Below, in pieces: positions 22,477 through 33,842 of a DNA stretch of 64,000 nucleotides. The stretch's first letter is position 1; every line of letters starts with the position of its first letter. This stretch comes from Hyaloperonospora brassicae (lineage: Eukaryota; Oomycota; Peronosporomycetes; Peronosporales; Peronosporaceae). The translations under genes and the position numbers were made by a program. The DNA lies in the NCBI GenBank assembly GCA_947650285.1, contig CANTFL010001332.1, positions 620,001-684,000 of the forward strand, read 5' to 3'. Under the pieces are notes generated by a model that saw nothing but the letters and a program-made list of their open reading frames with translations, ran no database searches and was not told the origin of the DNA.

Positions 22477-24905
22477 CACCATTATTCAAGAGATATTGTG
22501 TTTGCGCGCTTCTGACTCTTCAAAGTCGGTAGCGCCTATCCAGACTCGTTTGTCGCTTGTTCCATAATGGGGCCTGTATGCTTCTAACGTTTTTGGCAGG
22601 TTCAGGCGAGGTGCATACTGAACTAGTCGCCGAGATTCATCATTTTTTTAATCAATAACCAGCAGTATTCCCGTCTGATCCGTTGGATCCGTGTCTTGGT
22701 CCTCTACCGTTTAAAGCGTCGATAAATACCGAGTAAGATGCGCTGTGCTCCCATGGTGCTGATTTGGCCCGACCAAGGATTTTGAGATCCGCAAAGTGGT
22801 TTTGTTATCCATGGTTGCTCAATGATCAGCTTCGGTGCAGGTACTCAATTCTTGGATTACTTAGAGGCGACAGTATAGATTGGACCGGTGAGATTTGGAC
22901 CTGGATTAGGTGAGCCATCCTGTACGATAGTATATAAAACTACCAACTGATGGGGCGTGAACGCGGCTTGCGTTGCATCCTCATCTTTTTCCTAAGCAAT
23001 CAAACGCTCATCCGCCATCCGGCTTGTTCCTCGACACTTCTGAATAGCTTGGACAAGTATATGAATGATTATAGATCACGTTCCATGACTACTGTTACCA
23101 CTGGTTCTTAAATAATCGTCAATATACCCACACCAAGCCTCGGTATACCTCAAATCACCAGATTAAAACTCTGTATCTAGCGGCCGACATACGGTGTATA
23201 ATAATTGCGGGTATTCCAGACCATCATATCCACACCACAACTGGTAGGAAGGCAGTTCACTATTCCAGCGATAAGTTACCTTTCTATGATGTAGATGCGC
23301 GTGAAATGGGGCGATACGCATTTGAATCTTCATGCTCGAAATAGGTAGGGATCTAAGACTTGAGAAATGCCGCGACGCGTCGAATCTTATTGACTCCGAT
23401 ACATTTGTACAGAATAATGTGTATTGAAATCTCGCCTTCCAATTTCTACCAGGTGGTCCATGATGTCGTTGTCATATGGAGTCTCCCTTGGTGTGGTGTG
23501 AGTTTTCTAACGTGTAGAAACGCCCTTCATAGTAAATTTAGTGACATTTTGGCGCGATGGCGTATTCCAGATAGTGAGGCATGAGCCTGGAAGATATATG
23601 ACGTGCAGCAATAACGACAAGAATTATTTACTTGTTGTCAGTGCCTATGCGTAAATGATCTTAATAAACAATGTTTGTACGATATTCACTCACCCTTTTG
23701 AGTTGCGCCGCATCATCCGTTGGAAACTCGACCGGGTCAAACATAAAATCTTCATACTTGTGATCGGATCCTAACAGTAGACCTGAAACAGATGCTTTCT
23801 TGTCCTGTCGCATAACTTGCGCTCATTGGCTCATAACAAGACCGATTGTCCACCTATTTTGACCAGACAACTTACGGACGGTCGCCATACATTTCCAATT
23901 AGTCATGTGGGTTTATTGCAAAGTGTTCTAGCGAGTCCATGTCAATATTGGAAATTTCGCAGGTGCTATGAAATCAAATCTGCTCAAATAGCCGTAGCCG
24001 ACCGGACGATTCATTAAACGTTAGTTTCGGAAAGAGTTGTTCTTCAGGCTGCAAGTGCCGCTTCATTAATAGGTATTTTCTCATAATCTGCCGCAAAGAA
24101 TTTCTGAACGGCCAAAAGTCACCGCTCCATTTGGCCATCACCCGAAGGATCCCCATCTTCGCAACCAGGGCTAGATGCATGGATATTGGAGCGATATGCA
24201 GAGATTTGGGAACCGGTGATTCTTTACTGCCGGCTTCTTCCCTCGGCCGCTGTACGCTTCACCTAATTTTCTCCCTCAGTTGTGGCGCATGTCCTGGATA
24301 AGGAAGGCCCGAACGTATCCCCTCCTACTTCTGAAGAGGCCGCTCCCCCTGACTGGCCTTCGAGTTCTCACAGGCTATTCAAGACGCAGTCGGGGAAATG
24401 CTACGCGACGCGGTACCCCCTGGATCGCTCAGAAATCCTTTCGAGCTGATGGAGGATGAGGATCACAGAATATGTAAGCCCGCTGACCCTTCTCCCTTGA
24501 AGTAAGAAGCGGAGGAAATCTGTCGCCCGTCGTGCAAAGTGATCCTAGCTACCGCTAGATCTTGCGTTTGTGTCTTTGGGAAACTAATATCATTGTATCC
24601 CGCCGTAATTTAGAGAGTAAAGCAAAAGGAAATGCTATATAGAAATTTGTGTATTACACATGCGCACTTATTGCTTTTAATACGAAAGAAGTGTCGAGCT
24701 TTTGCGTGTTCTATTATAGTGCCCTTGGTTTCTTATATTAGGCGAACTCATATGTCGTTTGAATTTAGTTCGGTAAAGCTAAGAGGATTCAAGACGTGTC
24801 GATAAGCCGCAAAGTTTTCTCCGAATAAATAGATGTGTATGTTCACAACAGTGTTAGATTTTTCCCTGTAGATTCCGGATTTTTTGCGACAACCCTTGTC
24901 ACGCG
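22477..24905. other. Intergenic, possible degraded retroelement pieces
   Basis: No gene is supported. A short open stretch at 24360-24505 (FEFSQAIQDAVGEMLRDAVP, then NPFELMEDED) reads like a gag or LINE ORF1 remnant, but it has a stop just upstream and I could not confirm a family. Confidence 0.4.
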
Positions 24906-25261
24906 TGATAGATGCTGGTATATGCACCTGTGCAAGGAATGTAGGAAGTAAAAATAAGATATATTTGGTGTTGACTACCATCGTCAGTTAGCCTTACCAT
25001 ATGCAGTTGACCAGCAGTGCAACTTGACCTGGTCAAGTTGCACCCGGCACACATCCAGCGCGCCCATCACCATATGCTGATCCCGGTTCCATATGATGTC
25101 CGTATATCACTCTCCACCCATCATCGTCCGCCTGGTGGTTCGACATGACGTTCGTCTTCTCCCGTCCCATATGTCATCTTGTCACGTACTCATCCCTCCA
25201 GTCAACTCGCTAGCCAGTCAGATGAGGTCGTTCACAACCTGTAACAGGTGTTGCATTCACA
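24906..25261. mobile_element. Diverged solo LTR of a copia-related family
   Basis: The sequence follows the 17-22 kb copia LTR in order: TGATAGATG start, a GCACCTGTGCAAGG block, GGAAGTAAAAATAAGATATA, then TGCAACTTGACC, CCATATGTCATCTTGTCAC and AACCTGTAACAGG. The 41-bp tandem units are replaced by diverged single copies. No internal coding sequence accompanies it and I found no clear target duplication, so the limits are approximate. It probably arose by LTR-LTR recombination in a sister family. Confidence 0.6.
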
Positions 25262-26506
25262 ACTACAACTTCAACGTCCTGTCAGAAATAGTGTCTTCAA
25301 ACGACGGGAATCTGCGCTTATCTTACAAACTAGTAGCTAGCCTAACCTCATGGCAATGTGGGTAGTTGCGTCGAAACATCACGTAGTTAGGTGCTGAGGA
25401 AACGGGTACAAGTAAATGGACACGCTTTGATGTTAGAAAAGTAAAGCTGCATGTTAGTGTCATGATTAGTGTCTTCTTGTTACATGACTACTCAGGTTAC
25501 GTTACTCACATAAAATACATCCATAAAGGGGGCTACCTGTTTACCACTCACTGCGCGCGCCCAGTATCCATATAACGCTTTTTTCACTGACATCTTCGAG
25601 ATATATGTCAATTCAATGAGAAAATATGCCAACATGTGGCCTGTTCAGACATTAATTGTAGAGAATGTAGACCTGGCGGGCTCTTACGTGTTGTGCTGAT
25701 GTTATCCTCACTGTTTCTGCTCTGAACGACAGGGTCTAACCGCAAACAGATGTGTCGGCTAAGGAATATATGATCCTTCAGAAGTACAATCTAAGATGAT
25801 TCATCTAGGCTGAATCATTAGCTAAATCACCAATTGTAGTAATTTATTAGTAAAAATTTGATCTTCTCATCACTTTCTCCATATTCATATTATTATTCGT
25901 GTGACGAGAAAGAGTAAAGGTGCATCAGAATATTGCGAAAAAAACGCATTATACGATGGAAAAGTATAAGATGCACGAAAAGATCAATAAATCAGTGGTA
26001 CATGCTTTACGATCGAATGTACACTACCGAAAATCATACATAATTATGTAAGTACACCTTCAATCTATCTCTCACCTTATGACCTCATTCTCCTTTCTCT
26101 TTTACGTCACCAGTCGAATCGCGAAACGATGAGAAATTGCGTTGACGCTTGCAGCGTAGTCTAACAGTCTTCACACCGTTCGATTGCATGGCGACGCTGC
26201 TTTATCCCTTTCGATCAGCTATTATAATGTGCCGATGTGGCGATGTATACGTGTTGGAATCAGAATAAAGCATGATTGATAACTTCTGTATTTAAACTCA
26301 CACCAGAAGCGTTCTGCCCCCCCCCCCGCCGCATGGGGCCTCGACAGTAGGTTTATTAATCGATAATTAAGATTTGCTCAATCTGGAATTCTACCACATC
26401 ACAAGTAGCAAACCTGGCAGCTGAGCATCGACTAGGAAAGGAGTGTCCGCTATGACAACTCCGCTTACCAACAACACGTGTCGTCCTGGCGATATTGTTG
26501 GGAAGG
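25262..26506. other. Non-coding flank of the gypsy insertion
   Basis: AT-rich with no recognised gene. It includes a C homopolymer near 26319. Confidence 0.4.
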
Positions 26507-26511
26507 AATAG

Positions 26512-26952
26512 TGCAACGGGGCACTGTTGACTACGTACTGGTTGACCAGTACGGAGTATACTTCCACTGACGACAGTGGTCGACAGTGCCCTGATAGGTG
26601 TTGAAGAAACAAAGAGGAAGGAAATGAGACTAGGTAGTCAGACTAGTCTCTGGTAAAAGTAAAAATGTATTAATATAATTAAGTCCTATAACTCCTTGAA
26701 TCTCTGTTGTCCTGACTTAATTATACTAATATAACTAAATGTATGATGACGTCTACTCACCACCCATTGCGCGCGTCTAGCAGCGATTGGTGGGTTGATA
26801 TCATCACGATATCAACCAATGAGTAGACCCTTCGGTCATCCCAACAATATCACCACGTCTTGTGATAGTTGTAAAAAGAATAATCGACGTAATATTTTTT
26901 ATTGTCAGATTGATTTAAATGACAATCTCATGTAACGGGCTACCCCGTTACA
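26512..26952 (-). repeat. Gypsy 3' LTR (441 bp)
   Basis: It is nearly identical to the 33843-34282 copy; I see only scattered substitutions (for example TGCAACGGGG here against TGTAACGGGG there). Internal inverted repeats such as GGTTGATATC-ATCAC-GATATCAACC are present in both copies. Confidence 0.95.
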
Positions 26953-26968
26953 TCACCCCTCCCTTATC
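26953..26968 (-). promoter_or_regulatory. Gypsy polypurine tract
   Basis: On the minus strand AAGGGAGGGGTGA abuts the 3' LTR, the expected place for plus-strand priming. Confidence 0.8.
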
Positions 26969-26979
26969 TGATAGTCACC

Positions 26980-28687
26980 GTGCGACTATCGAAAAGTTGG
27001 TGGCCACACGTTGGACACCAGTGGGACAGGGAGCACTTGTTTGGTCAGACCCATCCACTCCTGACCTTGCCTCGCATAGTTAAAATGTATATGCGAGGTG
27101 ATTCGAAGACCACACAGCCTGCTGATGTGTCAGCCTCTGCGGCAGACGCTTCGTCGTCTGCTGCTTGTTCTCCGTCTGCAGCAGAAGGTGCTGCAGACGC
27201 ACGCGGTATCGCACCACGTGCACATGATGACCTTGTCAATGAGGTCATCAATTCTGGCGAGTCTGACGTGCCTGACTCGCGCAACGTTCCAGATGCATCC
27301 CGATCACCGGCGGTGCCTCATCGTTCGTCAAGAGCAATTTTGAACGAGCGGACTCGTGAAATGCATCACAGTCTGTTCGGCAGTGATGATGAACTCTGGT
27401 GAGGAATACTATGCATCACCAGTATCAACTCGTGCTTCCCCGCAAGAGCGTGATGACGATGGCGAGGGCCGTCGTAATTCTGAAAGCCGTGGTACCGAAA
27501 CAGGTACCACATTGAAGCGTGGTGAGCTCAAGTCGTGGCGCTCTCCCGAGCAGCTCATCAATAGCTTGTCTCACGAGACAAGCCAACACCATCGAATACC
27601 CTTATTCGATGCAACTGAGCTTCATGGCTTAAGTTCCAGCGCAAGTAACTTTCGCGCTGAAGAATACTTCTATCTCGATGCCTTCCTTAGGCATCGATGA
27701 TATAATGGTAACTAAAAGCGTGACAAGAACTCGCTTTTGGCAGCGTGGAACGCCTTCGTCCAAAATTTCAAGAATTTTGGACGAGAAGGATGGCTCCAAA
27801 AACTTGAAGCGGTACGCATCAAGTTTGAAAAGCGAACGCCAACCGGTGCTATATACCAATTGCATCGTTTGTCGAGTGAGGCAGACATTTCTTGCCTCAC
27901 TTGGGGAGATCCTTGTGCGAGTTGTGTTGACAACTCGCAGCGTGCACATAGGGACGTATATTCTCTAAGTTCGCCCTGGGGAAGGGAACACATCTCGGCT
28001 GAGATGCGGGACGCGATTGCAAACTTGCAATCCGTCTACAAACTCCAAAAGCGTGTGTTTACTGATGGGCCCTCGGACCAATCGGATGAGTGTCGTCATA
28101 TTGGTGAACGAGACCGGGCACATCCATCATCAGCTGGGAGCGGGGCTCCCAGCTGTTCCAAGAGTGTGGATACCCCCTCCACTGGACGAGGTAGCTCGTC
28201 CTTGATCCTGAATCTTCACGGTGGTTCAAGATACGCTCCACTAGAAAGCGTTGACCACCGTGTGGGTCCACCAAAGGATGTGGCGGAGGAGGAAAGACCT
28301 CCTCCAGATCGTTCTGCTCACCATCTCGATCCTCACGAGATGGATCGCGCAATCGTTGAATTGCGCGATGATTTAGAGCACGAGAAGGACAGGCGTTGCG
28401 CTCTGACTGAATCTTTGCGGAAGTACCGCAAAGAGCACGAGGCGAACTGTGCGAAGGACCGAGCTGAGTATGCGGTCGCGCAGCTTCAGGTCGAGCGCGA
28501 TGTCCGCTCCTTCTTTGGCAAGCTGGCGACAGCTCGCGGAGAGATCTCTCAGCTGCGTCCTGAGGTCTTTTATTTACGCGACCAGACGGACCGTCTAGAG
28601 CGCGAACGCAAGAACTTGATGGATGTTCTTGAACGTGGGGGCTATCTTCATCGGAAGAAGAAGGATCGTTCTGACAGTACGGCCTGA
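26980..28687 (+). pseudogene. Antisense ORF of the gypsy element (about 560 codons, frame broken)
   Basis: Opposite to gag-pol, three open segments follow one another: 26980-27402, 27356-27700 and 27737-28687. The last two share a frame and are separated only by two stops near 27698 and 27710. The first joins by one shift in their overlap. The protein has an A/S/D-rich N-terminus, a middle part with WNAFVQNFKNFGREGWLQKL and WGDPCASCVDNSQ (a CX2C), and a C-terminal coiled coil (RDDLEHEKDRRCALTESLRK to DRLERERKNLMDVLERGGY). A start at 27087 is also possible. About 1.1 kb of it lies beyond the end of pol, where no sense coding exists; the rest is antisense to the chromodomain end. Plant gypsy elements such as Grande are known to carry antisense genes here. 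The function is unknown. Confidence 0.6.
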
Positions 28688-30249
28688 ATCGCCCCACGTA
28701 AAACGTAGGATGTGTGCGCATCTTACGTGGCAATTAGATCGAGTACGCATTGCCCTTGCGGTGCAACACACGAAAGGGACCAATGTATATCGGCAGTAGT
28801 TTACTAACTCCGACACTAGTGACTACATGTCCAGGTAAGTTTACCGTAGACAGTAGTACTAGGTCGTTAACCTTAAATGAAAGAACATTTGCTCTTCCGT
28901 TCTTGTCTGAGTTCCGTTTTTGGCGGTCCACCGCATTTGCGATGGAGTCCTGAACAAAACGGACCACCGCCTCTCGAGCCAGCAGGAAGTTCTCTGCTGA
29001 CTCGTTCTTTTTGACTTTCAGTGCGCTTCGTGCGCACTGCTAATAGATCGCTCTCTTCTTCAACGAGGACGTCTTCTTCCTCGCTGGAATAATCATTGAC
29101 GATGCTGAATATCCCAGCATCGTCATCGTTGTCTGATGTAGCAGCAGCGTCATCGTTACTGCTAAGCTCAGTTTCCTCGATGTCGACGTTGTCGACATCG
29201 GCATCAAACGTATCGGCGTGAGCGGTGTTACGTGATGAGCAAGAGCCAAAACGGGTTTTTGCTCGAGCGAGTACCTCCCCCCTTAGCTCATAGTCACTCT
29301 TTATGAGGTCGGGAATACGTGGGTGGCGTAAGCCATTCACGTAGAACGGTGTATTCGGTGTGGACGCATGCACGGAGTTGTTGATGGCAAACTCAACCAT
29401 CGGCAAGAACTCACTCCAATGTGAAAAGGAGTGGACGTATCCACGAAGAATTTCTTCTAGGACACGGTTCGCCCGTTCAGTCTGGCCATCCGTTTCGGGA
29501 TGATCAGAGGTTGACATCTTCAACCGTGTTCCCAATGTGCGGAACACGGATTGACAAAACGCCGCCGTAAACCGAGGACCACGGTCGGATACGAGTTCAC
29601 GGGGTAAACTGTGGAGTCGAAACACAGTGTCAATGAAGACACGCGCACAGCCGTGGGCGTTGATCGATTCTGGGACCGCAGCAAGATGTACCGTCTTGCT
29701 GAAACGATCGACAAACAAAAGAATACCATTATTCTTGTTAGTGTCTTCGGGAAACCCGAAGACGAAGTCCATCGACACGGACGCCCAACACTCTTCCGGG
29801 ACCGGCAGAGGTTGTAACGGTGCACGGGATGAAGAGCTAGGCTTCACCCGTTGACAGACCTAGCAAGAACGAATGTACTTGCGGACAAACTGATACTGGC
29901 GGGGCCAGTAAAAGGCACGACTAACCGTGAGGTAAGTCTTTTCTCGGCCACGATGCCCGCCAGACGGAGCATCGTGACATTCGAACATGATGCGTAATCT
30001 AAAATCATCATGATCAAGAACGACGACACGCCTCGTGTCGTCGGCAACTGCTGTATAGTACAGCAGGCCATTGCGAGTCGTGTACCGATCCAAAGAGGAA
30101 AGGTACAGAGCCGCCAAAATCGACAAGGATTTCCGGGATGGGTTCGTAAGATGACCCATCAAACGGAGGAGATTCGTGTCTCCTGCGTATGCTTTCCGCA
30201 CTTCGTCGAGTAAAGTGCGACGACGGCACACTGATGGACAGTGTCGCAA
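28059..30249 (-). pseudogene. Gypsy integrase with C-terminal chromodomain
   Basis: The zinc module (ECHDAPSGGHRGREKTYL then RSC-stop-VCQRVKP) is interrupted by a TAG between its two cysteines at 29860-29862. The core 29847-28873 has the DDE residues: D in VSMDFVFGFPED, D in LVSDRGPRFTAA and E in ETDGQTERANRVLEEI. A segment 28967-28734 continues in another frame (QKRNSDKNGRANVLSFKVND, YIGPFRVLHRKGNAYSI). The last ORF (28733-28059) has an S/P/R-rich linker and ends in a chromodomain at about 28262-28085 (FLVERILNHRED, SYLVQWRGYPHSWNSWEPRS). Chromodomains steer integration towards particular chromatin marks. At least two shifts and one stop inactivate this copy. Confidence 0.9.
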
Positions 30250-31682
30250 CAGTGGTCAAAGCCTCACTGTTGACTCGGGACGTTGGCTCGAAGTCGGGCC
30301 GACGTGACAACGCATCAGCGACGACATTAAGTCGTCCTGGATTGTACTCCACGGAGAAGTTGTACTCCGCGAAGAAGGAACTCCGCCTCGCCATCCTTTG
30401 CAAGAGGTGTGGACTGTTTACGGCCGTACGTAGTGACGCATGGTCCGTATAGACGATGAACGGTCTATCTCCCAAGAGATAGACCCGGTACTTAGCCAGT
30501 GCATACTTCATGGCAAGTAGTTCCTTGTCATGCACTGGGTAATTGCGTTCAGCTGGTTGAAGCTGACGCGATTGATATCAGACGACGCGCTCTGCGCCGT
30601 CTGTGTCATACTTCATCAACGCACAGCCGATAGCAAAATCGCTGGCGTCACAGACCACATGAAATGGTCTTTCCTGATCTGCAATCGCCAAGATGGGCGA
30701 TTGCATCAAGCTTTTCTTGATGCTTTCAAAGAAACGCTGATAGTCAGCGTTCCATGACCACTTCACATCTTTCTTGAGCAAGCAAGAGAGATGAACAGTC
30801 ATCTCGGCGTAATTGCGCGAGTACTTGTGCAAGTACGCCGCTAAGCCAAGGAACTTACGAATTCCCTTGACATCGACTGGCACTGGCCAGTCGTTGATCG
30901 ACTTGATTTTTTCGGGATCATGGCGTACACCGTGTTTGCCGACGATGCACCCAAGAAGTGGTATTTCTCTTGCCGCGAATATACACTTCTTGAGGTTGGC
31001 ATACAACTTATGCTTGCGCATAAGTTGAAGAACCTTGCGGACGTGAGTTCAGTGGAATTCAACGACGTCCGTCCTTCCGTCCATAGCCCGGCTATGGACG
31101 AACAAATCATCGAAATAACTCGGTGCAAAATCCCGCACCGGTCTCAACAGATTTGTAACGCATCTGTTGAATGTTGCAGGGGCATTGCTCAGCCCCTTTG
31201 GCATCACTAGCCACTCCCACAGCATACCTCTGGGGGTGCTCACTGCTGTGTACGGAACATCCCGTTCACGCATAAGGATCTGATAGAATCCGTCCATCAG
31301 ACCATGGACGAAAAGATGGTACTCTTTGACATACCATCTATGATTACGTTCTTTCTTGGTATCGGCGTCTGATCCGGTACCGTTGCAGAATTCAACTTGT
31401 TGAATGCGTGCACTATCCGCCACCCTCCTGTGCCTTTCGCACACAGAAGGTCGGAGAGCTGTGAGGGGATGTCGATTCCCTCACATGGCCCGCTGCTAAG
31501 CGATCGGCAAAGAACTTGTCGATTGCTATCACTTGTTCACGAGGCAATGGCCACTGCTTCATGACACAATATTTCGAGCCCGGTTTGAGCTCGATCTCGT
31601 GTCGAGTGTCTTTATCCTTAGGCAACTCGCAAGGTACGGATTCAGGGAACACGTCCTTGAATTCGATCAAATCCTTATACAA
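30230..31682 (-). pseudogene. Gypsy reverse transcriptase and RNase H
   Basis: The RT begins with KPGSKYCVMKQWPLPREQV and HSSPTFCVRKAQEGGG. A shift near 31440 leads to MDGFYQILMRERDVPYTAVS and the catalytic motif YFDD (DFAPSYFDDLFVHSR; gypsy elements often use Y[VLI]DD, here F). The thumb and RNase H follow: LYANLKKCIFAAREIPLLGC, RKFLGLAAYLHKYSRNYAEM, VVCDASDFAIGCALM, then HDKELLAMKYALAKYRVYLL and VEYNPGRLNVVADALSRR. The order matches a complete gypsy pol. A stop near 30574 and shifts near 31440 and 31040 separate the blocks. Confidence 0.92.
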
Positions 31683-31736
31683 AGGATTTGCCTGAAGCGA
31701 CTTCCAGTATTGGGATTCATATCTTTCAATCCTAGT

Positions 31737-32591
31737 CTACTCATCGATGACACTTTCGTCCATCGATGAACTGCTGAGAACCCTTTTGGTCTCAGTAAAC
31801 ATCGTTGCCGATCGAATATCGGTAACGTACTCTTCCTCCGCGACGAGTACACAGATCTGCTTGACTTTGTCACTACGCAGATCACGCAAGAACCGTTTCG
31901 GTTCTAGCGTCGGCAGTTGAATTATCTCCGAAGTTAACTTCGGAGCCGCAACCAGATCAAGCGTGTAAGCGCCTACGCTTGATCCATCATTAACCAAGAC
32001 ATTCAGTGTCTCGATTACCTCCTGGGAAATCACTTCCACAGGATCTGGGAGAGTTTTCTCCACAATGTAGTGATCATCTACATTGTGTTCTTGTACAGAC
32101 GTGCTAACGACCGTACTACAAGTGAGTCCATCGCACTCGCTCGAAGTACACCCACGTGAGTGTGGGCGTTCCAATATATTCGTCACGTGATTATCTGAGG
32201 AACAAGTAGCAGGTATCGTGACCGATCGGTACTGCCAACTCACCCTTGGCTCGTATCTCCTGAGCCAAGGCAACCCTAAGATGACGTCGAACTTGTCATC
32301 TAGGTCAAGCACGATGAAATCATCATCGTACTGTTCGACTTTTAACGTGTAGTGGATTCCGACTACACGTTTCTTCACAGTGATCGATGCGCCTGTCGCT
32401 AGGCGCACCGTCATCTTCGTTGGAGGGATCTCCCGCTCCACGAAGTTAAAACTTCTTCCCTCTAGCGACTGGCGACGAACAAAATTTTTCAACGCCCCAC
32501 AGTCAACTAGGGCGCGAAGTGACAAGTCTTTTGTCACTTCTAACTTCAAGGTGATGAGAGAAAACTCATCACCAGGTGCAGAGACACACAT
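31737..32591 (-). CDS. Gypsy aspartic protease segment
   Basis: A 284-codon frame carries a retropepsin-like fold: SLRALVDCGALKNFVRRQSL with D-C-G where most proteases have D-S/T-G, then LATGASITVKKRVVGIHYTL and DFIVLDLDDKFDVILGLPWL ending in the conserved I-L-G-x-x-W-L. Its C-terminal half is a linker to RT. D-C-G is seen in some oomycete and plant gypsy proteases, so the change may not be inactivating. I cannot tell from sequence alone. Confidence 0.8.
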   Translation of the reverse strand: MCVSAPGDEFSLITLKLEVTKDLSLRALVDCGALKNFVRRQSLEGRSFNFVEREIPPTKMTVRLATGASITVKKRVVGIHYTLKVEQYDDDFIVLDLDDKFDVILGLPWLRRYEPRVSWQYRSVTIPATCSSDNHVTNILERPHSRGCTSSECDGLTCSTVVSTSVQEHNVDDHYIVEKTLPDPVEVISQEVIETLNVLVNDGSSVGAYTLDLVAAPKLTSEIIQLPTLEPKRFLRDLRSDKVKQICVLVAEEEYVTDIRSATMFTETKRVLSSSSMDESVIDE

Positions 32592-32692
32592 AAATTGTGT
32601 GTCGGGAGCAACCTTTTTCAGGAGATTTGCAAATTCTCTTGTTGTTGCTGGATCAGTAGGGCGCTCCGCCCCTACTGATCCCGACCGTTTTT

Positions 32693-33792
32693 TTATGGTC
32701 CACTTTGCTGTTGCGACTTCGCAACAGCAACGGACCCTCGCTCTCCAGTTCTTCTTGCTGGTGGGTGAATACTGCGCTCAGCACCGCGAGGTTCTAAGCG
32801 GGGGACACTGCATTCGTATGCATAGTGTCCCAGTTTGCGACAGCGATGGCATCTCACCATTCGCTTGTCGTTCATAGGGCGAGGTTTCTCACCCTCGACT
32901 TGACAGAGGTCCATTGGTTCTGGACCTCCGACTGCTAATCGTCTCTGTGGACGATGCGGGGTCAACGTAGCGTGAGACTGCCTCACAGTATAATCTTCTT
33001 GCTCCACTGCGAAGATTGCCTCTGAGAGCGTCTTTAGCTCTCCGCGGAACAGGTGGTCCCTAACGGGGCCGTCTGAAAGCCCTTGAATGAAGATTGTGAT
33101 CAACACAAACTCACTCACAGGGTTCACTACCATGAAGCTTGCAAGGTAGCGTACGTGCTGAGCGTAAGCGTGAGCCTTACGCTTACCCTGTTTGATTCCG
33201 AGGAGTTCAGATCGTGTTCTGAACTCTGCTCTGGGCGGCTCGAACGTCTCACTGAGCAGGGTCTTGAAGACATCTAACGACCCAAACACATTTGGGTCGT
33301 GCAACTTGAGGTTCAGGGCCCAAGCTCTGGCTTCTCCTGCCAAGTTAGACTGAGCGAATGAGACTTGCATTCGCTCATTGCGATGCGACGAGCATCGATG
33401 GCATCGTCCAGCTCGACGAACCACCTCAACAGGGAGTCTTCCTCGACTCTCCAATACTTGGAGACCTCTAGTTTTAGAGACTCCCGTCGACGCTCACGCT
33501 TCGGCTCTGCGGACTGAGACTGTTGTTGTCTCAGTGCTTCGGTCCGCTGGTGATCTTGTTGTTGTAACAAGGTCACCTGCGCTCGCGACTCATCAAGTTC
33601 TCGCTGCAAGAACTTGCTAATGACGGCATGTTGCTGGTGCCTATCCCTTGATGATAGCATGGCCCATATGGCTTCCTCGCCAACGGTCGAACTCATTCGT
33701 TCGATCGCACTCCATTCGATGTCGCTCGAATAGGAGTAGCTCTCACGGGTTCCGTGAAAGCTGTTGCCGTCTACATGGTCCAACATCTTCAT
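32693..33792 (-). pseudogene. Gypsy Gag with zinc knuckle
   Basis: Two frames overlap at 33313-33454 and together form one Gag. The first (33792-33313) starts MKMLDHVDGNSFHGTRESYS and includes a Q-rich coiled part. The second continues with the retrotransposon-gag domain (SNLAGEARAWALNLKLHDPN, IFIQGLSDGPVRDHLFRGEL) and an intact CX2CX4HX4C knuckle (CHRCRKLGHYAYEC). One shift near 33400 separates them. Gag packages the RNA. The knuckle is intact, in contrast to the copia element's. Confidence 0.88.
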
Positions 33793-33825
33793 GTTGGGCG
33801 ATGGGGTTGTGGTCCTTGGACGGAC

Positions 33826-33842
33826 TACAAAGTGCTACCAGG
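33826..33842 (-). promoter_or_regulatory. Gypsy primer-binding site region
   Basis: Two bases after the 5' LTR the minus strand reads TGGTAGCACTTTG. The leading TGG fits a tRNA 3' CCA end, so this is a tRNA 3'-end type site. I could not assign the tRNA. Confidence 0.55.

Noticed and set aside
26391..26612. 73-codon minus ORF, similar to one at 33743-33943
   Set aside because: The shared part is simply LTR sequence read in one frame at both ends of the gypsy element.
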